Assembly: GCA_002699025.1 (NCBI GenBank)
Contig: PABA01000080.1
Coordinates: 22,025 to 86,024, forward strand
Length of the DNA stretch: 64,000 nt
Direction: 5' to 3'
From: Sandaracinus sp.
GTDB taxonomy: Bacteria; Myxococcota_A; Polyangia; Polyangiales; Houyiibacteriaceae
Of the stretch, positions 17,009-25,592 are shown piece by piece; position 1 is the stretch's first letter; the number at the start of each line of letters is the position of its first letter. The position numbers were made by a program, and so were the translations under genes. The notes beneath the pieces are model-generated. The model was not told the DNA's origin. It did no database searches and saw nothing but the letters and a program-made list of their open reading frames with translations.

Positions 17009-19348
17009 GTGGCCCCGACCGTCCTGCTGCTCGACGACGACGCCAACTTCCGGGGGCTGGTGAAGCCCGCCCTCGAGGCCCGCGGGCTCGAGGTCGTCGA
17101 GGCCCCCAAGGGACGCGCCGCCACCAAGGCCCTGACCGAGCACGACTTCGCGGTGCTGATCGTGGACGGGCTCCTGCCGGACACCAACGGCATGAAGTGG
17201 CTCGAGAAGATCCGCGCGCAGGGCGTGGTCACGCCGGTCGTCTTCATCTCCGCCTTCTTCCGGGACCTCGGCTCCTACAAGCGGCTGACCGAGGAGCTCG
17301 CCTGCCGGGCCGTGGTGCACAAGCCGGTGGAGCCCGAGCGCTTCGCCGCGCAGGTGGCGGCGCTCGCCGGAGCGAGCGAGCCGGGGGCGAGCCGGGCGCG
17401 GCGACGCAAGCGCTCGACGCTCGAGATCGACGTGACGGAGCTCGAGCTCGACGATCTCACCCCGGCCCCGGCCATCGAGGAGGTCGACTCGGACATCGTC
17501 TTCGTCCCGGGCGTCGCCGAGGAGCAAGAGGCGCAGCTCCGGAGCTCCTACGCCGAGCTCCTGCCCCACGTGCTCGACGCCTTCGTCCGGGCCTGCGGGC
17601 GGGCGCGGCGCTCCCCCAACCTGCCCGCGCCGGTCGACGAGGCGCGACGGCAGGCCCACGAGCTGGCCGGCACGGCCGGCTCCTTCGGCTTCCACGAGGT
17701 GTCGACGGCCGCCGCGCTCGTCGAGCGCGAGCTCGCGAAGCTCCAGCGGCGCGAGGACGTGGACTGGGCGTCCTACGACCGCGCGGTCGCGGAGACCCGG
17801 GCGGCGCTCGCGGCCCTGAGCGGCGGCCCGGAGGCGCCTGCCCCCGCCGCGGCGCCTCCCGCCGCACGACCCGAGCCCGCGGCCGCGCCTCCCGCCGCGC
17901 CGAGGCCCGCCGCGCCGTCCAGACCCGCCGCGCCGAGGCCCGCCGCGCCGTCCAGACCCGCCGCGCCGAGGCCCGCCACGCCGCCCCCACGGTCCGGCGA
18001 CGCCCGCCCCGCCGCGCCTCCCGAGGCCGGCCCCATGGCGGCCGACGCGACCCAGCTCGTGGAGATGCCGGAGGTGGCCGAAGCCGCAGCCGCCGAGGCC
18101 TCTCCCCGCGGCCCGGCCCCCGCGCCGCTCCCCCCTTCCGCGGTCAGCCCGGAGCGCTCCACCCTCCTCGGCCCGCGCCTGCTCGTCGTCGACGACGACC
18201 CGGCCCTCGTCGACTACGTCGCCACCGCCCTCCAGAGCACGCTCGCCGCCTTCGTGCCCGCCACCACCTTCGACGAGGTGCGCCGCGCCCGCGACGTCGA
18301 CGCCGCCATCGTCAGCCTCCCCTTCGGCTCCCCCGACCGCTGCGAAGAGACCGTCGCGACGCTGCGGGCGGTCCACTCGCGCCTCCCGGTCGCGCTCCTC
18401 GCCCTCGAGGACGGTCACGCGATCCGCTCCCGCGCCGTGAGCTCGGGCGCCGACCTCTTCCTCGCGCACCCCCTCGACGACGCGGAGCTCCGCCGCGCCG
18501 TCGCCCGGCTGGAGGCGATGGCGCCGGCGCGCCTGCGGGTGCTGCTCCACGCGGCCCCCGAGGCGACCGCCGCCCTCCAGGAGGCCGGCATCGAAGCGAA
18601 CGCCCCGGCGGATGGCGACGCCTTCTTCCAGGTCCTCGAGCGCGACCGGCCGCAGGTGGTCGTGCTCGGCGGCAGCGACGCCCAGCGCATGACCCGCGCC
18701 GTGCGCATGGCGGCCTCCGGCGACGACCTGGCGGTGCTCCTCGCGAACCCGGCGACCGACGCGCGGGCGAGCGGCGCCGACGGCGAGCTCGGGCCCGCCG
18801 AGCGCTGGGTCGAGATCGTCCGCGCGCACGGCGATCGGGTGGAGGCCCGCCGACGGCGCGCGCCGGACGGGGCCAGCGGGCTGCCGACGCGACGCGAGCT
18901 GATCGGCGCGCTCCGCGCGAAGCTCGCCGAGACGCGCCGACGCGCCCGGGCCTTCACGCTCGCCGCCTTCGAGGTGGACGGCTACGACCAGATCCGCGCG
19001 CGGGAGGGCGACGCGGTCGCGGACCGGATCGTCGATGGCCTCGCGAAGCTGCTCGCCGGGCGCTTCCGCGTCGAGGACGTGCGCGGGCGCTGGGGGGGGC
19101 CGACGCTCGTGGCCGGCTTCGCCGAGACCGGCGCCGGGAGCATCATCCCGGCCATCGAGCGCCTCCAGCAGGAGGCCGGCTCCCTCGGCTTCGCCGGCCG
19201 GAAGGGGCGCGTGCAGGTGAGCGTGAGCGCCGGCCTCGCGGCCGCGCCGAGCGACGGCGACGAGCTCCGGCGGCTGATGCTGATCGCCGAGGGCCGCCTC
19301 CGCCTCGCCCAGCAGCAGGGGGGCGGCAGCCTGGTCTGGCAGGGCTGA
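17009..19348 (+). CDS. Multi-domain response regulator: REC-HPt-REC-GGDEF-like
   Basis: A 779-residue cytoplasmic signalling protein. Residues 1-120 are a complete receiver (acidic D10/D11, phospho-acceptor D53 in IVDGLLP, S81, K105). Residues ~170-265 look like an HPt domain with phospho-histidine H217 in RQAHELAGTAGSFG. A Pro/Ala linker (~270-370) contains RPAAP repeats. A second receiver fold follows (LLVVDDDPALVDYVATALQ), but its acceptor Asp is replaced by Ser (AIVSLPF). The C-terminal ~170 residues follow the GGDEF fold, but the signature is RWGGPTL, so cyclic-di-GMP synthesis is not expected. GTG at 17009 is preferred to an upstream TTG because the receiver begins directly there. Confidence 0.85.
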   Translation: MAPTVLLLDDDANFRGLVKPALEARGLEVVEAPKGRAATKALTEHDFAVLIVDGLLPDTNGMKWLEKIRAQGVVTPVVFISAFFRDLGSYKRLTEELACRAVVHKPVEPERFAAQVAALAGASEPGASRARRRKRSTLEIDVTELELDDLTPAPAIEEVDSDIVFVPGVAEEQEAQLRSSYAELLPHVLDAFVRACGRARRSPNLPAPVDEARRQAHELAGTAGSFGFHEVSTAAALVERELAKLQRREDVDWASYDRAVAETRAALAALSGGPEAPAPAAAPPAARPEPAAAPPAAPRPAAPSRPAAPRPAAPSRPAAPRPATPPPRSGDARPAAPPEAGPMAADATQLVEMPEVAEAAAAEASPRGPAPAPLPPSAVSPERSTLLGPRLLVVDDDPALVDYVATALQSTLAAFVPATTFDEVRRARDVDAAIVSLPFGSPDRCEETVATLRAVHSRLPVALLALEDGHAIRSRAVSSGADLFLAHPLDDAELRRAVARLEAMAPARLRVLLHAAPEATAALQEAGIEANAPADGDAFFQVLERDRPQVVVLGGSDAQRMTRAVRMAASGDDLAVLLANPATDARASGADGELGPAERWVEIVRAHGDRVEARRRRAPDGASGLPTRRELIGALRAKLAETRRRARAFTLAAFEVDGYDQIRAREGDAVADRIVDGLAKLLAGRFRVEDVRGRWGGPTLVAGFAETGAGSIIPAIERLQQEAGSLGFAGRKGRVQVSVSAGLAAAPSDGDELRRLMLIAEGRLRLAQQQGGGSLVWQG

Positions 19349-19365
19349 GGAAACCCGCGCCCGTC

Positions 19366-19398
19366 CCCATCGACGTCCCATCGGCGTCCCATCGGCGT
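19366..19398. repeat. 11-bp CCATCGGCGTC tandem repeat
   Basis: About three copies of an 11-bp unit (CCATCGACGTC, then CCATCGGCGTC twice) in the short convergent gap between the response regulator and the CAP-domain gene. Confidence 0.6.
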
Positions 19399-19430
19399 CC
19401 GGATCCGCGCGTCGGCTGCGCCTTCCGCCA

Positions 19431-19446
19431 CCCGTGGAGCCACGGG
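19431..19446. terminator. Hairpin between convergent genes
   Basis: CCCGTG (19431-19436) and CACGGG (19441-19446) form a 6-bp stem that can extend by one G-C pair. It lies 15 bp from the stop of the CAP-domain gene and could end transcription from either side. Short stem, so moderate support. Confidence 0.4.
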
Positions 19447-19460
19447 CACGGGTCTCTTCG

Positions 19461-20624
19461 TCAGCAGTCGATCACATCGACCACGTACGAGATCTCCTCG
19501 CCCCCGCTCAGGTTCGTGATCGTCACCCGGTACGACTCCCCGGCCTCCGCGCTCCAGCCCATCGGCACGATGCGCACGCTCGGCGGCGGCCCGAAGCCGC
19601 CCGTCTGCTCGGTCATCACCGGCAGCTCCATCCCATCCGAGACCCGCTCGACGATCGCCCCGGTCTCGCTCGTCATGCGCACGCCGTGGCTGTGGAAGGA
19701 CCAGTCGTTCTGCGTGAGCGCGCGCGGCGCCGGCCCCGGGTTGGGGTACGCGGTCCAGGTCCGGTCCGAGCCGGGCCCGCCGCCGCCGAACACGCCGAGA
19801 CACTGACCGGGGCGGCTGCTCACCCGCGAGAACCCGATGCCCACCCGGCCGAGCCCTTCGTTCAGGATCCAGCGCCGATGCCCCAGGCTCGGCGTGTTGC
19901 GGTCGGCCATGTAGCCGTCGATGGCCGCCGCCGACGAGCCGTAGCCCCAGGCGATGTTCGCGCTCCCCGCCGCGCCCGCCCCCGCCGAGGTCCAGCAGGC
20001 CCAGTCCATGGGCGGGTCGTGGCTGAGGCGCCCGTTGGCGCTCATGATCGCCGCGCACTCCATCATGCCCTGGTGCTGGCCCGGGTCGTCCGTGACCGGC
20101 GGCAGGCCGGCGAGCCAGCGGAAGAGGTTCACGCGGCGGAGCGTGTCGTCGATGGCCTCGCGCGGGAGGGTCCCCGGGCCGCACTCGGTGCCATCGCCCT
20201 CCCAGACCGGGCTCGCGTTCTCCACGTGTCCGTCGCGCCAGGCGTCGCAGACCTCCATGGCGCTCCGCGTCGCGGGATCGCCCGGCGCCGGCGCGACGCA
20301 GGCCCCGCCCTCGTCCACGAAGCCCTCGCTGCAGACGCAGCGGCCGGTCTCCGGCACGCAGCGGGCGTTCGCCCCGCAGCTCACGTCCGCGCAGGGGCCC
20401 GCGTCCTCGCCCATGGGTCCCGCGTCGACCTCGCCCGGCCCCGCGTCCACGCCCGGACCGCCGTCCACGCCCGCCCCGCCGTCGATCCCCGGCCCGGCGT
20501 CGAAGCTCACGGCCGCGTCCGGCGCGCCGCCCCCTCCGTCCCGGCGCCCGGCCCCCGGCTCGGCGCTGCTCAGCGTGCCCGTACAACCGAGGAGCACGCA
20601 CATCCAGATCCCCGCACCACGCAT
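19461..20624 (-). CDS. CAP (SCP/PR-1-like) domain lipoprotein
   Basis: A 387-residue protein. The signal peptide MRGAGIWMCVLLGC ends in a lipobox. A long Gly/Asp/Pro linker of GVDAGPG-type repeats runs to about residue 70, then an EGF-like Cys cluster (CADVSCGANARCVPETGRCVC). The remainder is a CAP/SCP domain. NLFRWLAGLPPV starts the domain, ECAAIMSANGRLSHDPP carries the first conserved histidine, and NTPSLGHRRWILN is the signature motif with its His and Arg. The C-terminus is an Ig-like strand set. CAP proteins bind lipids or act at the cell surface; enzymatic activity is not assured. It is divergent from the lipid-anchored methyltransferase gene 110 bp away. Confidence 0.88.
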   Translation of the reverse strand: MRGAGIWMCVLLGCTGTLSSAEPGAGRRDGGGGAPDAAVSFDAGPGIDGGAGVDGGPGVDAGPGEVDAGPMGEDAGPCADVSCGANARCVPETGRCVCSEGFVDEGGACVAPAPGDPATRSAMEVCDAWRDGHVENASPVWEGDGTECGPGTLPREAIDDTLRRVNLFRWLAGLPPVTDDPGQHQGMMECAAIMSANGRLSHDPPMDWACWTSAGAGAAGSANIAWGYGSSAAAIDGYMADRNTPSLGHRRWILNEGLGRVGIGFSRVSSRPGQCLGVFGGGGPGSDRTWTAYPNPGPAPRALTQNDWSFHSHGVRMTSETGAIVERVSDGMELPVMTEQTGGFGPPPSVRIVPMGWSAEAGESYRVTITNLSGGEEISYVVDVIDC

Positions 20625-20663
20625 CGCCCCCGAGGATAGGGCGAAGCGCGTTCGCTCGCGACC

Positions 20664-20693
20664 TCGACCTCGCGAACGTCGACCTCGCGAACG
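20664..20693. repeat. 15-bp direct repeat in divergent promoter region
   Basis: TCGACCTCGCGAACG occurs twice in tandem (20664-20678 and 20679-20693), in the 110-bp gap between two divergent genes. It could be paired operator sites or part of the window-wide set of intergenic arrays. Confidence 0.65.
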
Positions 20694-20734
20694 GGGGCTT
20701 GCGGCGCCACCCGGCTGGCTACACACCCCGCGCC

Positions 20735-21676
20735 ATGCGCATCGCCCGTCCCCTCGCGATCCTCCTCTTCCTCCTCGGCTGCGGCGGCGACGCCACGCCG
20801 ACCGACGAGCCCACCTCCGGCGCCGAGGCGCCGCCCGAGCGCTACGACGTGCCGAGCGGCGACGTGCAGGCCGCTCTCGCCGGCGCCCACCGCACGGACG
20901 AGGAGCGCGCCCGCGACCGCTGGCGCCACCCGGCCGAGACGCTCGCCTTCTTCGAGGTCGAGCCCGGCAAGGACGTCGTCGAGCTCTGGCCCGGGCGCGG
21001 CTGGTACACGAAGATCCTCGCGCCGCTCCTCCGCGACCAGGGCTCGCTCACGGTCGGGCTCACGGACCCGGAGGCCGAGGGCTACCGCGGCACCCTCGCG
21101 CAGGCCTTCTTCGAGATGCAGCAGGCGCATCCGGAGCTCTACGGGCACGTGCGCACGGCCGTCCTCTCGCCGCCCGACCACACCGAGCTGGGGGCGCCCG
21201 AGAGCGCCGACGTCGTGCTCACCTTCCGCAACACGCACAACTGGACCCAGGACGGCGTGCAGGAGGCGGTCTACGCGGCGGCCTTCCGCGTGCTCCGGCC
21301 CGGCGGCATCCTCGGCGTCGTGCAGCACCGCGACGCGGAGGGCGCCGAGGCCGACGCCGAGCGCGGCTACCTCCCGCAGGCCTTCGTCATCGAGACCGCC
21401 GAGGCCGCCGGCTTCGAGCTGGTCGAGGCGAGCGAGATCAACGCGAACCCGGCGGACACGCACGACCACCCGAACGGCGTCTGGTCGCTCCCGCCCGCGC
21501 TCCGCGGCGGCGAGGAGGGGCGTGAGGGTTTCCTGGCCATCGGCGAGTCCGACCGCATGACCCTCAAGTTCCGCAAGCCGCTCGCGGACGCCGAGGGCGA
21601 GAGCGGCGACGCCGACGAGAGCGCCGAGGACGGCGGCGGCGCGGACGAGAGCGCCGACGCCGACGCGGCCTCCTGA
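20735..21676 (+). CDS. Lipid-anchored class I SAM-dependent methyltransferase
   Basis: A 313-residue protein. MRIARPLAILLFLLGCGGD is a lipoprotein signal peptide with the lipobox LLGC. The next ~30 residues are linker. From residue ~48 comes a methyltransferase-like domain, DRWRHPAETLAFFEVEPGKD, with VVELWPGRGWYTKILAPLL as the SAM-binding glycine motif (xxELxPGxG). ADVVLTFRNTHNWT corresponds to motif II and VLRPGGILGVVQHR to the usual post-motif strand. The C-terminal tail is Asp/Glu/Ser/Ala-rich. Secreted members of this family are known in proteobacteria, but SAM is not expected outside the cytoplasm, so the true reaction is unclear. Its 3' end is 21 bp from the convergent TolC-family gene. 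Confidence 0.85.
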   Translation: MRIARPLAILLFLLGCGGDATPTDEPTSGAEAPPERYDVPSGDVQAALAGAHRTDEERARDRWRHPAETLAFFEVEPGKDVVELWPGRGWYTKILAPLLRDQGSLTVGLTDPEAEGYRGTLAQAFFEMQQAHPELYGHVRTAVLSPPDHTELGAPESADVVLTFRNTHNWTQDGVQEAVYAAAFRVLRPGGILGVVQHRDAEGAEADAERGYLPQAFVIETAEAAGFELVEASEINANPADTHDHPNGVWSLPPALRGGEEGREGFLAIGESDRMTLKFRKPLADAEGESGDADESAEDGGGADESADADAAS

Positions 21677-21697
21677 CCGCGCCCGCGCCAGCCCCGT

Positions 21698-23242
21698 TCA
21701 CCGCGGGGCGTCGGCGTCCGCGTCCGCTCCCTCATCGTCGCCCGCGTCCGCGCTCGCCCGGGCGTCGGCGCGCGCCGAGGCCTCGCGGCTCCAGCCGCCA
21801 CCCAGCGCCTGATAGAGACGCACGGCGGCGGTCATCTGCCGCTGCTTGGTCTCGATGAGCTCCATCTGGGCGTCCAGCGAGTCGCGTCTCGCCGTCAGCA
21901 CTTCGAGGTAGTCGGCGCGCGCCGAGTCGAACAACGTGTTCGAGATCTCGATCGAATCGGTCAGGCGCTCCACTCGACGCGCCCGGGCCTCGAAGCTCCG
22001 ACCCAGGTTCTCGATGAGGCTCAGCCGGTTCACCACCTCCATGTAGGCGGTGAGGATGGCCCGCTCGTAGCCGATCACCGCCTGCCGCTGCCGCGCGTCG
22101 GCGCTGTAGTAGCCGGCGGTGATCGCGTTCCGGTTGAGGAGCGGCGCCGTGAGGTTGGCGAAGAGGTTGTAGAGGAGCGACCCCGGCGTATCGATGAGGT
22201 GCCGGATGTCGAAGGAGCCGTAGCCGACGCCCGCCTCGAGGCTGAGGGCCGGGTAGAAGCGGGCCCGGGCGGAGCGGACGTCCAGCTCGGCGGCCTCCAT
22301 CTGGAGCTCCGCCGCCCGCACGTCCGGCCGGTTCTCGAGCAGCTCCGTCGGGAGCCCAGCGCGCACCACCGCCGGCTCCGTCTCCATGAAGCTGCCGCTG
22401 TTGCGCTCGACGGGCTGGGGGAAGCGACCGACGAGGAAGTTGATGCGGTTCTCGGTCTCGACGATCCGCTGCCGGATGTCGTACTGCCGACTCTCGAAGT
22501 CGGCCAGCTCCGCCTCGAAGCGCGAGACCGCGAGCGCGGTGGCGCGAGCGGCCTGCATCTGGAGCCGGAGCAGCTCGAGGGTGTCGCGCTGCAGCTCGAT
22601 GCTGTGGGCGACGACCTCGGCCTGCTGATCGAGGGCCAGCAGCTCGTAGTAGAGGCTGGCGATCTCGGCCACGAGGCGAGTGACCATGAAGCCCCGCTCC
22701 TCGATGGTCGCCAGGTAACGGAGCTGGGCGGCGTCGCGGGCGTTGCGCATGCGACGCCAGACGTCGATCTCCCAGGAGGCCGAGAGCCCGAAGCGATAAT
22801 CCTGGAGGTCCTCGTCGAGGCCCGCCATCTCGTCGCTCCGACCCTGGCTGGAGTTCCGACCGACGCGCTCGATGCCGGCGCTCGCGCCGACGCCGAGCCG
22901 CGGCAGGTACTCGCCCCGCCGGACCATGATCTCGTAGCTCGCCAGGAGGTTCTCCTGGACCATGATGTTCAGCTCCTGGTTCTGGGCCAGGGCGGTCTCG
23001 ATGAGGGCGACCAGGTGCGGGTCCGAGAAGAACTCGCGCCAGTCCACCTGGGCCGAGGGCCGGCTGCTCTCGCCCGCGCCCCCGCCCGCGGATCCGGTGT
23101 CCTCGCCGCCGGACGTGCTCCATCCGTCGGGCACCTCGCGATCGGCTTCCAGGGGCTCCCCCTGGGGGAGGTCCGGCACGCAGCCGGCGGCGACGAGGGC
23201 CACGAGGAGCAGCCCACGGCAGGCTCGTTGAGAGGTCATCAT
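21698..23242 (-). CDS. TolC/OprM-family outer membrane efflux lipoprotein
   Basis: A 514-residue protein with two long helical-hairpin halves, typical of trimeric outer-membrane channels for RND, MFS or ABC exporters. The lipoprotein signal is MMTSQRACRGLLLVALVAAGC. WREFFSDPHLVALIETALAQN and WEIDVWRRMRNARDAAQLRY are NodT/OprM family signatures, and ENRPDVRAAELQMEAAELDV starts the second repeat. The C-terminus is an acidic Asp/Ala-rich tail (~480-514) not usual for the family. The start is supported by a strong ribosome site GGAAGGAG upstream of twin ATGs at 23242 and 23239. No pump or membrane-fusion gene is adjacent, so its inner-membrane partner is elsewhere. Confidence 0.92.
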   Translation of the reverse strand: MMTSQRACRGLLLVALVAAGCVPDLPQGEPLEADREVPDGWSTSGGEDTGSAGGGAGESSRPSAQVDWREFFSDPHLVALIETALAQNQELNIMVQENLLASYEIMVRRGEYLPRLGVGASAGIERVGRNSSQGRSDEMAGLDEDLQDYRFGLSASWEIDVWRRMRNARDAAQLRYLATIEERGFMVTRLVAEIASLYYELLALDQQAEVVAHSIELQRDTLELLRLQMQAARATALAVSRFEAELADFESRQYDIRQRIVETENRINFLVGRFPQPVERNSGSFMETEPAVVRAGLPTELLENRPDVRAAELQMEAAELDVRSARARFYPALSLEAGVGYGSFDIRHLIDTPGSLLYNLFANLTAPLLNRNAITAGYYSADARQRQAVIGYERAILTAYMEVVNRLSLIENLGRSFEARARRVERLTDSIEISNTLFDSARADYLEVLTARRDSLDAQMELIETKQRQMTAAVRLYQALGGGWSREASARADARASADAGDDEGADADADAPR

Positions 23243-23287
23243 CTCAGGGGACTCCTTCCGGAGAGGGGCTCTCGCGGGTCGGGCAAA

Positions 23288-23392
23288 GGGCGGGTCGGCA
23301 ACGGGCGGGTCGGCAACGGGCGGGTCGGCAACGGGCGGGTCGGCAACGGGCGGATCGGCAACGGGCGGGTCGGCAACGGGCGGGTCGGCAAG
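23288..23392. repeat. Seven tandem copies of a 15-bp unit
   Basis: GGGCGGGTCGGCAAC is repeated seven times without spacers from 23288 to 23392. One copy has GGGCGGATC and the last ends AAG. It lies just upstream of the TolC-family gene in the 566-bp gap 23243-23808. The rest of that gap is GC-rich with no convincing gene; the open frames there read through the repeat and are low-complexity. Confidence 0.9.
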
Positions 23393-23808
23393 GGCGAGCG
23401 GACCGACGCCGCGGGGCCGAGCTCCGAGAGCGGCGGTCGGTGGAAGAAACGCTTCGAACATGGGCTCCACGCAGGGCGGGGGAGGAGAGGGGCCAGACCG
23501 AGCGCGGCTCGGCCGGATGAGGGGTGCAGGCGGCCTCGGCCGCGCGAGGGCGGCGAAGGCGGTCCCCGGCGAGCCGCGCCTTCTGGAGGCGACGGCGCCT
23601 GGAGGAGAGGTCGGGCGTGAGCGCTTCGCTGTCCCGCACCTCTCGGCCCGGAGAGCGACCGCTGGGCCGCACGTTCAGCCACCCGAGGGCAGAGAGCGGC
23701 GCGAGCCCCCGGGACGTCGAAGCCTCGGTCGGGCGGATCGGTCACGCCGTCCGCGGAGCGCGCACGACCTGCACTCGCGACGCGCCGGGTCCGGCGGGCG
23801 GGGCAGCC

Positions 23809-24168
23809 TCAGGCCCGGGGTGGGCCGCGCGCCGCGCGCGTCAGCAGCACGGGCGAAGGGACGCCCGTGGAGAGCGGCGCGGGGCTCCGGCCGACGGCTT
23901 CGAGCCGGCGAAGCCGGATGTGCTCGGCCCAGGGCGCGTCGCCCGCGAAGGCGTCGTCGAGCTCCGGGTCGGCGTCACAGTCCTCGGCGAGGACCTCTTC
24001 CCAGAGGGCACCGGGGTCGCCGTGGTGGCTCTCCGGCAGCTCGATCTGGGCGCGCTGGCTCGGCAGCTCCAGCACGGCATCCGCGCCGGGAGCCGCGATG
24101 CCGCCGAGGGCGAGCACGACGAGGCTCGTCAGGGCGAGACGCAGCTGAGCCGCCAAGAGCACCCTCAT
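23809..24168 (-). CDS. Small exported protein of unknown function
   Basis: A 119-residue protein starting MRVLLAAQLRLALTSLVVLALGG, a signal peptide with probable cleavage after AAPGADA. The mature part is acidic (AIELPESHHGDPGALWEEVL type composition, LAEDCDADPELDDAFAGDAP) and Pro/Arg-rich at the end. It has one cysteine and no recognised domain. It is a single gene, same strand as the TolC-family gene but 566 bp away. Coding status rests mainly on the clean signal peptide. Confidence 0.55.
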   Translation of the reverse strand: MRVLLAAQLRLALTSLVVLALGGIAAPGADAVLELPSQRAQIELPESHHGDPGALWEEVLAEDCDADPELDDAFAGDAPWAEHIRLRRLEAVGRSPAPLSTGVPSPVLLTRAARGPPRA

Positions 24169-24261
24169 GAAATAGGCCTCGCGTCACCACCGGTCAAGCA
24201 GCGCCCGTCTCCTCCGCTCAGGCGTGCGTCGGGGCGTCTGGCGCCAACGCCCTACACACTC

Positions 24262-25584
24262 CTAAGGCTCGAAGCCGGTGCGGAAGTGCACCTCGACGCC
24301 CTCGGCGGGGCCGTCCACCGACTCGATCTGGACGGCGTAGGCGCCGAGGCGCGCGCCGCCGAAGGCGAGCGGGACGGTCGCGCCGGACGTCTCGAGCGGC
24401 GCCTCGGGGGTGGCCTCGGGCATGGTCCAGGCGTCGTGGGTCGGGTACGGGATGTACGCCCGCACCTTGCCGCGGCGGACGCGCACGGTGAGGTAGCCCG
24501 CGGGCGCCGACGACCAGCCGTCGCCGACCTCGATCTGGTGGTGCCCGTCGAGGCGCGCCGCCGTGAAGCGGCAGTCCACGTCCGTGAGCTCGCGCCGGCA
24601 GGAACGCGAGGAGCGCTCGACCCGCCCGCGCGGTGGCGGCAGCGCCTCGACCCAAGGGCTCGAGGGCGGACCGAGATCGATGCCCGCGACGATCCAGCGC
24701 TCCGCGTCCGCCGCCTCCTGCGCCATGCGGTCGCCGACCGGGTTGCCCTCGAGCTCGAGACGCGCCCCCTCCGGCACGGGCGGCGCGGCCTGGAGCGCGT
24801 TGTGCTGTAGGTGCACGCGCTCGAGCGCCGGCAGCGACGCGAGGGCGCCCGCGTCGACGATCTCGTTCCGAGCCGCGACCAGCTCCTCGAGCCCCGGCGC
24901 GCCCTCGATCCCGGCGAGGCTCGTGAGCGCGTTCCCCGAGACCGCGAGCCGGCGCAGCGCCGGGCGCCGCCCGAGCCCGGCCAGGCTCCGGAGGCCGGTC
25001 CCGGCGACGGTGAGGCGCTCCAGCGCCGGCAAGCTCGGTAGCCCCTCGAGCGAGCCGAGCGGGTTCCCGTTCAGGCCGAGGGTCTTCAGCGTCGGTAGGT
25101 CGGGGACGCGCGCGGCGCCGTCCAGCTCGTTCGAGGGGAGGTAGAGCTCCTCGAGGGCCGGCGCGCCCCCGAGCCCCCGCGCGTCCGCGATCGCGTTGTA
25201 CCCGGCGCGCACGCTCTTCAGCCGCGGCAAGGCCGCCAGCCCCTCGAGGGCCGTCAGCGCGTTGTGCTCCACGACCAGGTGCTCGAGCCGCGAGAGCGCC
25301 GCGAGCGGCGCGGTCGTCGTCAGGCCGGCGCGGGTCAGCCCGAGGCGCACCACGTGCCCGTCCCGGAGCTCCACGTATTGCAGGTGCTCGAGCCGGTCGC
25401 CCTCCCCTTCGTCGAAGGCCACGACCTCCGCGAGCCCGTCCTCCCCGAGGAGCTGCACGAGCGCCTCCCGCTCCGCGCCCTGCACGCGATCGCTCGCGTC
25501 GTCCTCGCAGCCGAAGAGCGCCGCGAGCGCCGCGAGCCCCAGGCAACCGGGTTCCTCCCCTCCATGCGCCTCGAAGGCTACCAT
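24262..25584 (-). CDS. Leucine-rich-repeat lipoprotein
   Basis: A 440-residue protein. The hydrophobic stretch GCLGLAALAALFGC near the N-terminus ends in a lipobox-like LFGC, though an acidic segment (MVAFEAHGGEEPG) precedes it, so the annotated start may be a little early. Residues ~85-290 are about nine 21-23-residue leucine-rich repeats of the SDS22/internalin type (LPTLKTLGLNGNPLGSLEGL, PALRRLAVSGNALTSLAGI), forming a curved protein-binding solenoid. A Cys-containing beta-rich domain follows to the end (DCRFTAARLDGHHQIEVGDG). It is divergent from the Ser/Thr kinase gene with only 8 bp between start codons, so the two promoters overlap the opposite gene. Confidence 0.85.
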   Translation of the reverse strand: MVAFEAHGGEEPGCLGLAALAALFGCEDDASDRVQGAEREALVQLLGEDGLAEVVAFDEGEGDRLEHLQYVELRDGHVVRLGLTRAGLTTTAPLAALSRLEHLVVEHNALTALEGLAALPRLKSVRAGYNAIADARGLGGAPALEELYLPSNELDGAARVPDLPTLKTLGLNGNPLGSLEGLPSLPALERLTVAGTGLRSLAGLGRRPALRRLAVSGNALTSLAGIEGAPGLEELVAARNEIVDAGALASLPALERVHLQHNALQAAPPVPEGARLELEGNPVGDRMAQEAADAERWIVAGIDLGPPSSPWVEALPPPRGRVERSSRSCRRELTDVDCRFTAARLDGHHQIEVGDGWSSAPAGYLTVRVRRGKVRAYIPYPTHDAWTMPEATPEAPLETSGATVPLAFGGARLGAYAVQIESVDGPAEGVEVHFRTGFEP

Positions 25585-25592
25585 CCGCGGCC

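Noticed and set aside
23288..23392. Possible CRISPR array
   Set aside because: Repeat units are 15 bp and contiguous with no unique spacers; no cas genes in the window. The same applies to the other arrays.
23239..23745. 168-residue Pro/Leu/Arg repeat protein
   Set aside because: Its repeats are just the 15-bp array read in frame; no initiation site or domain.
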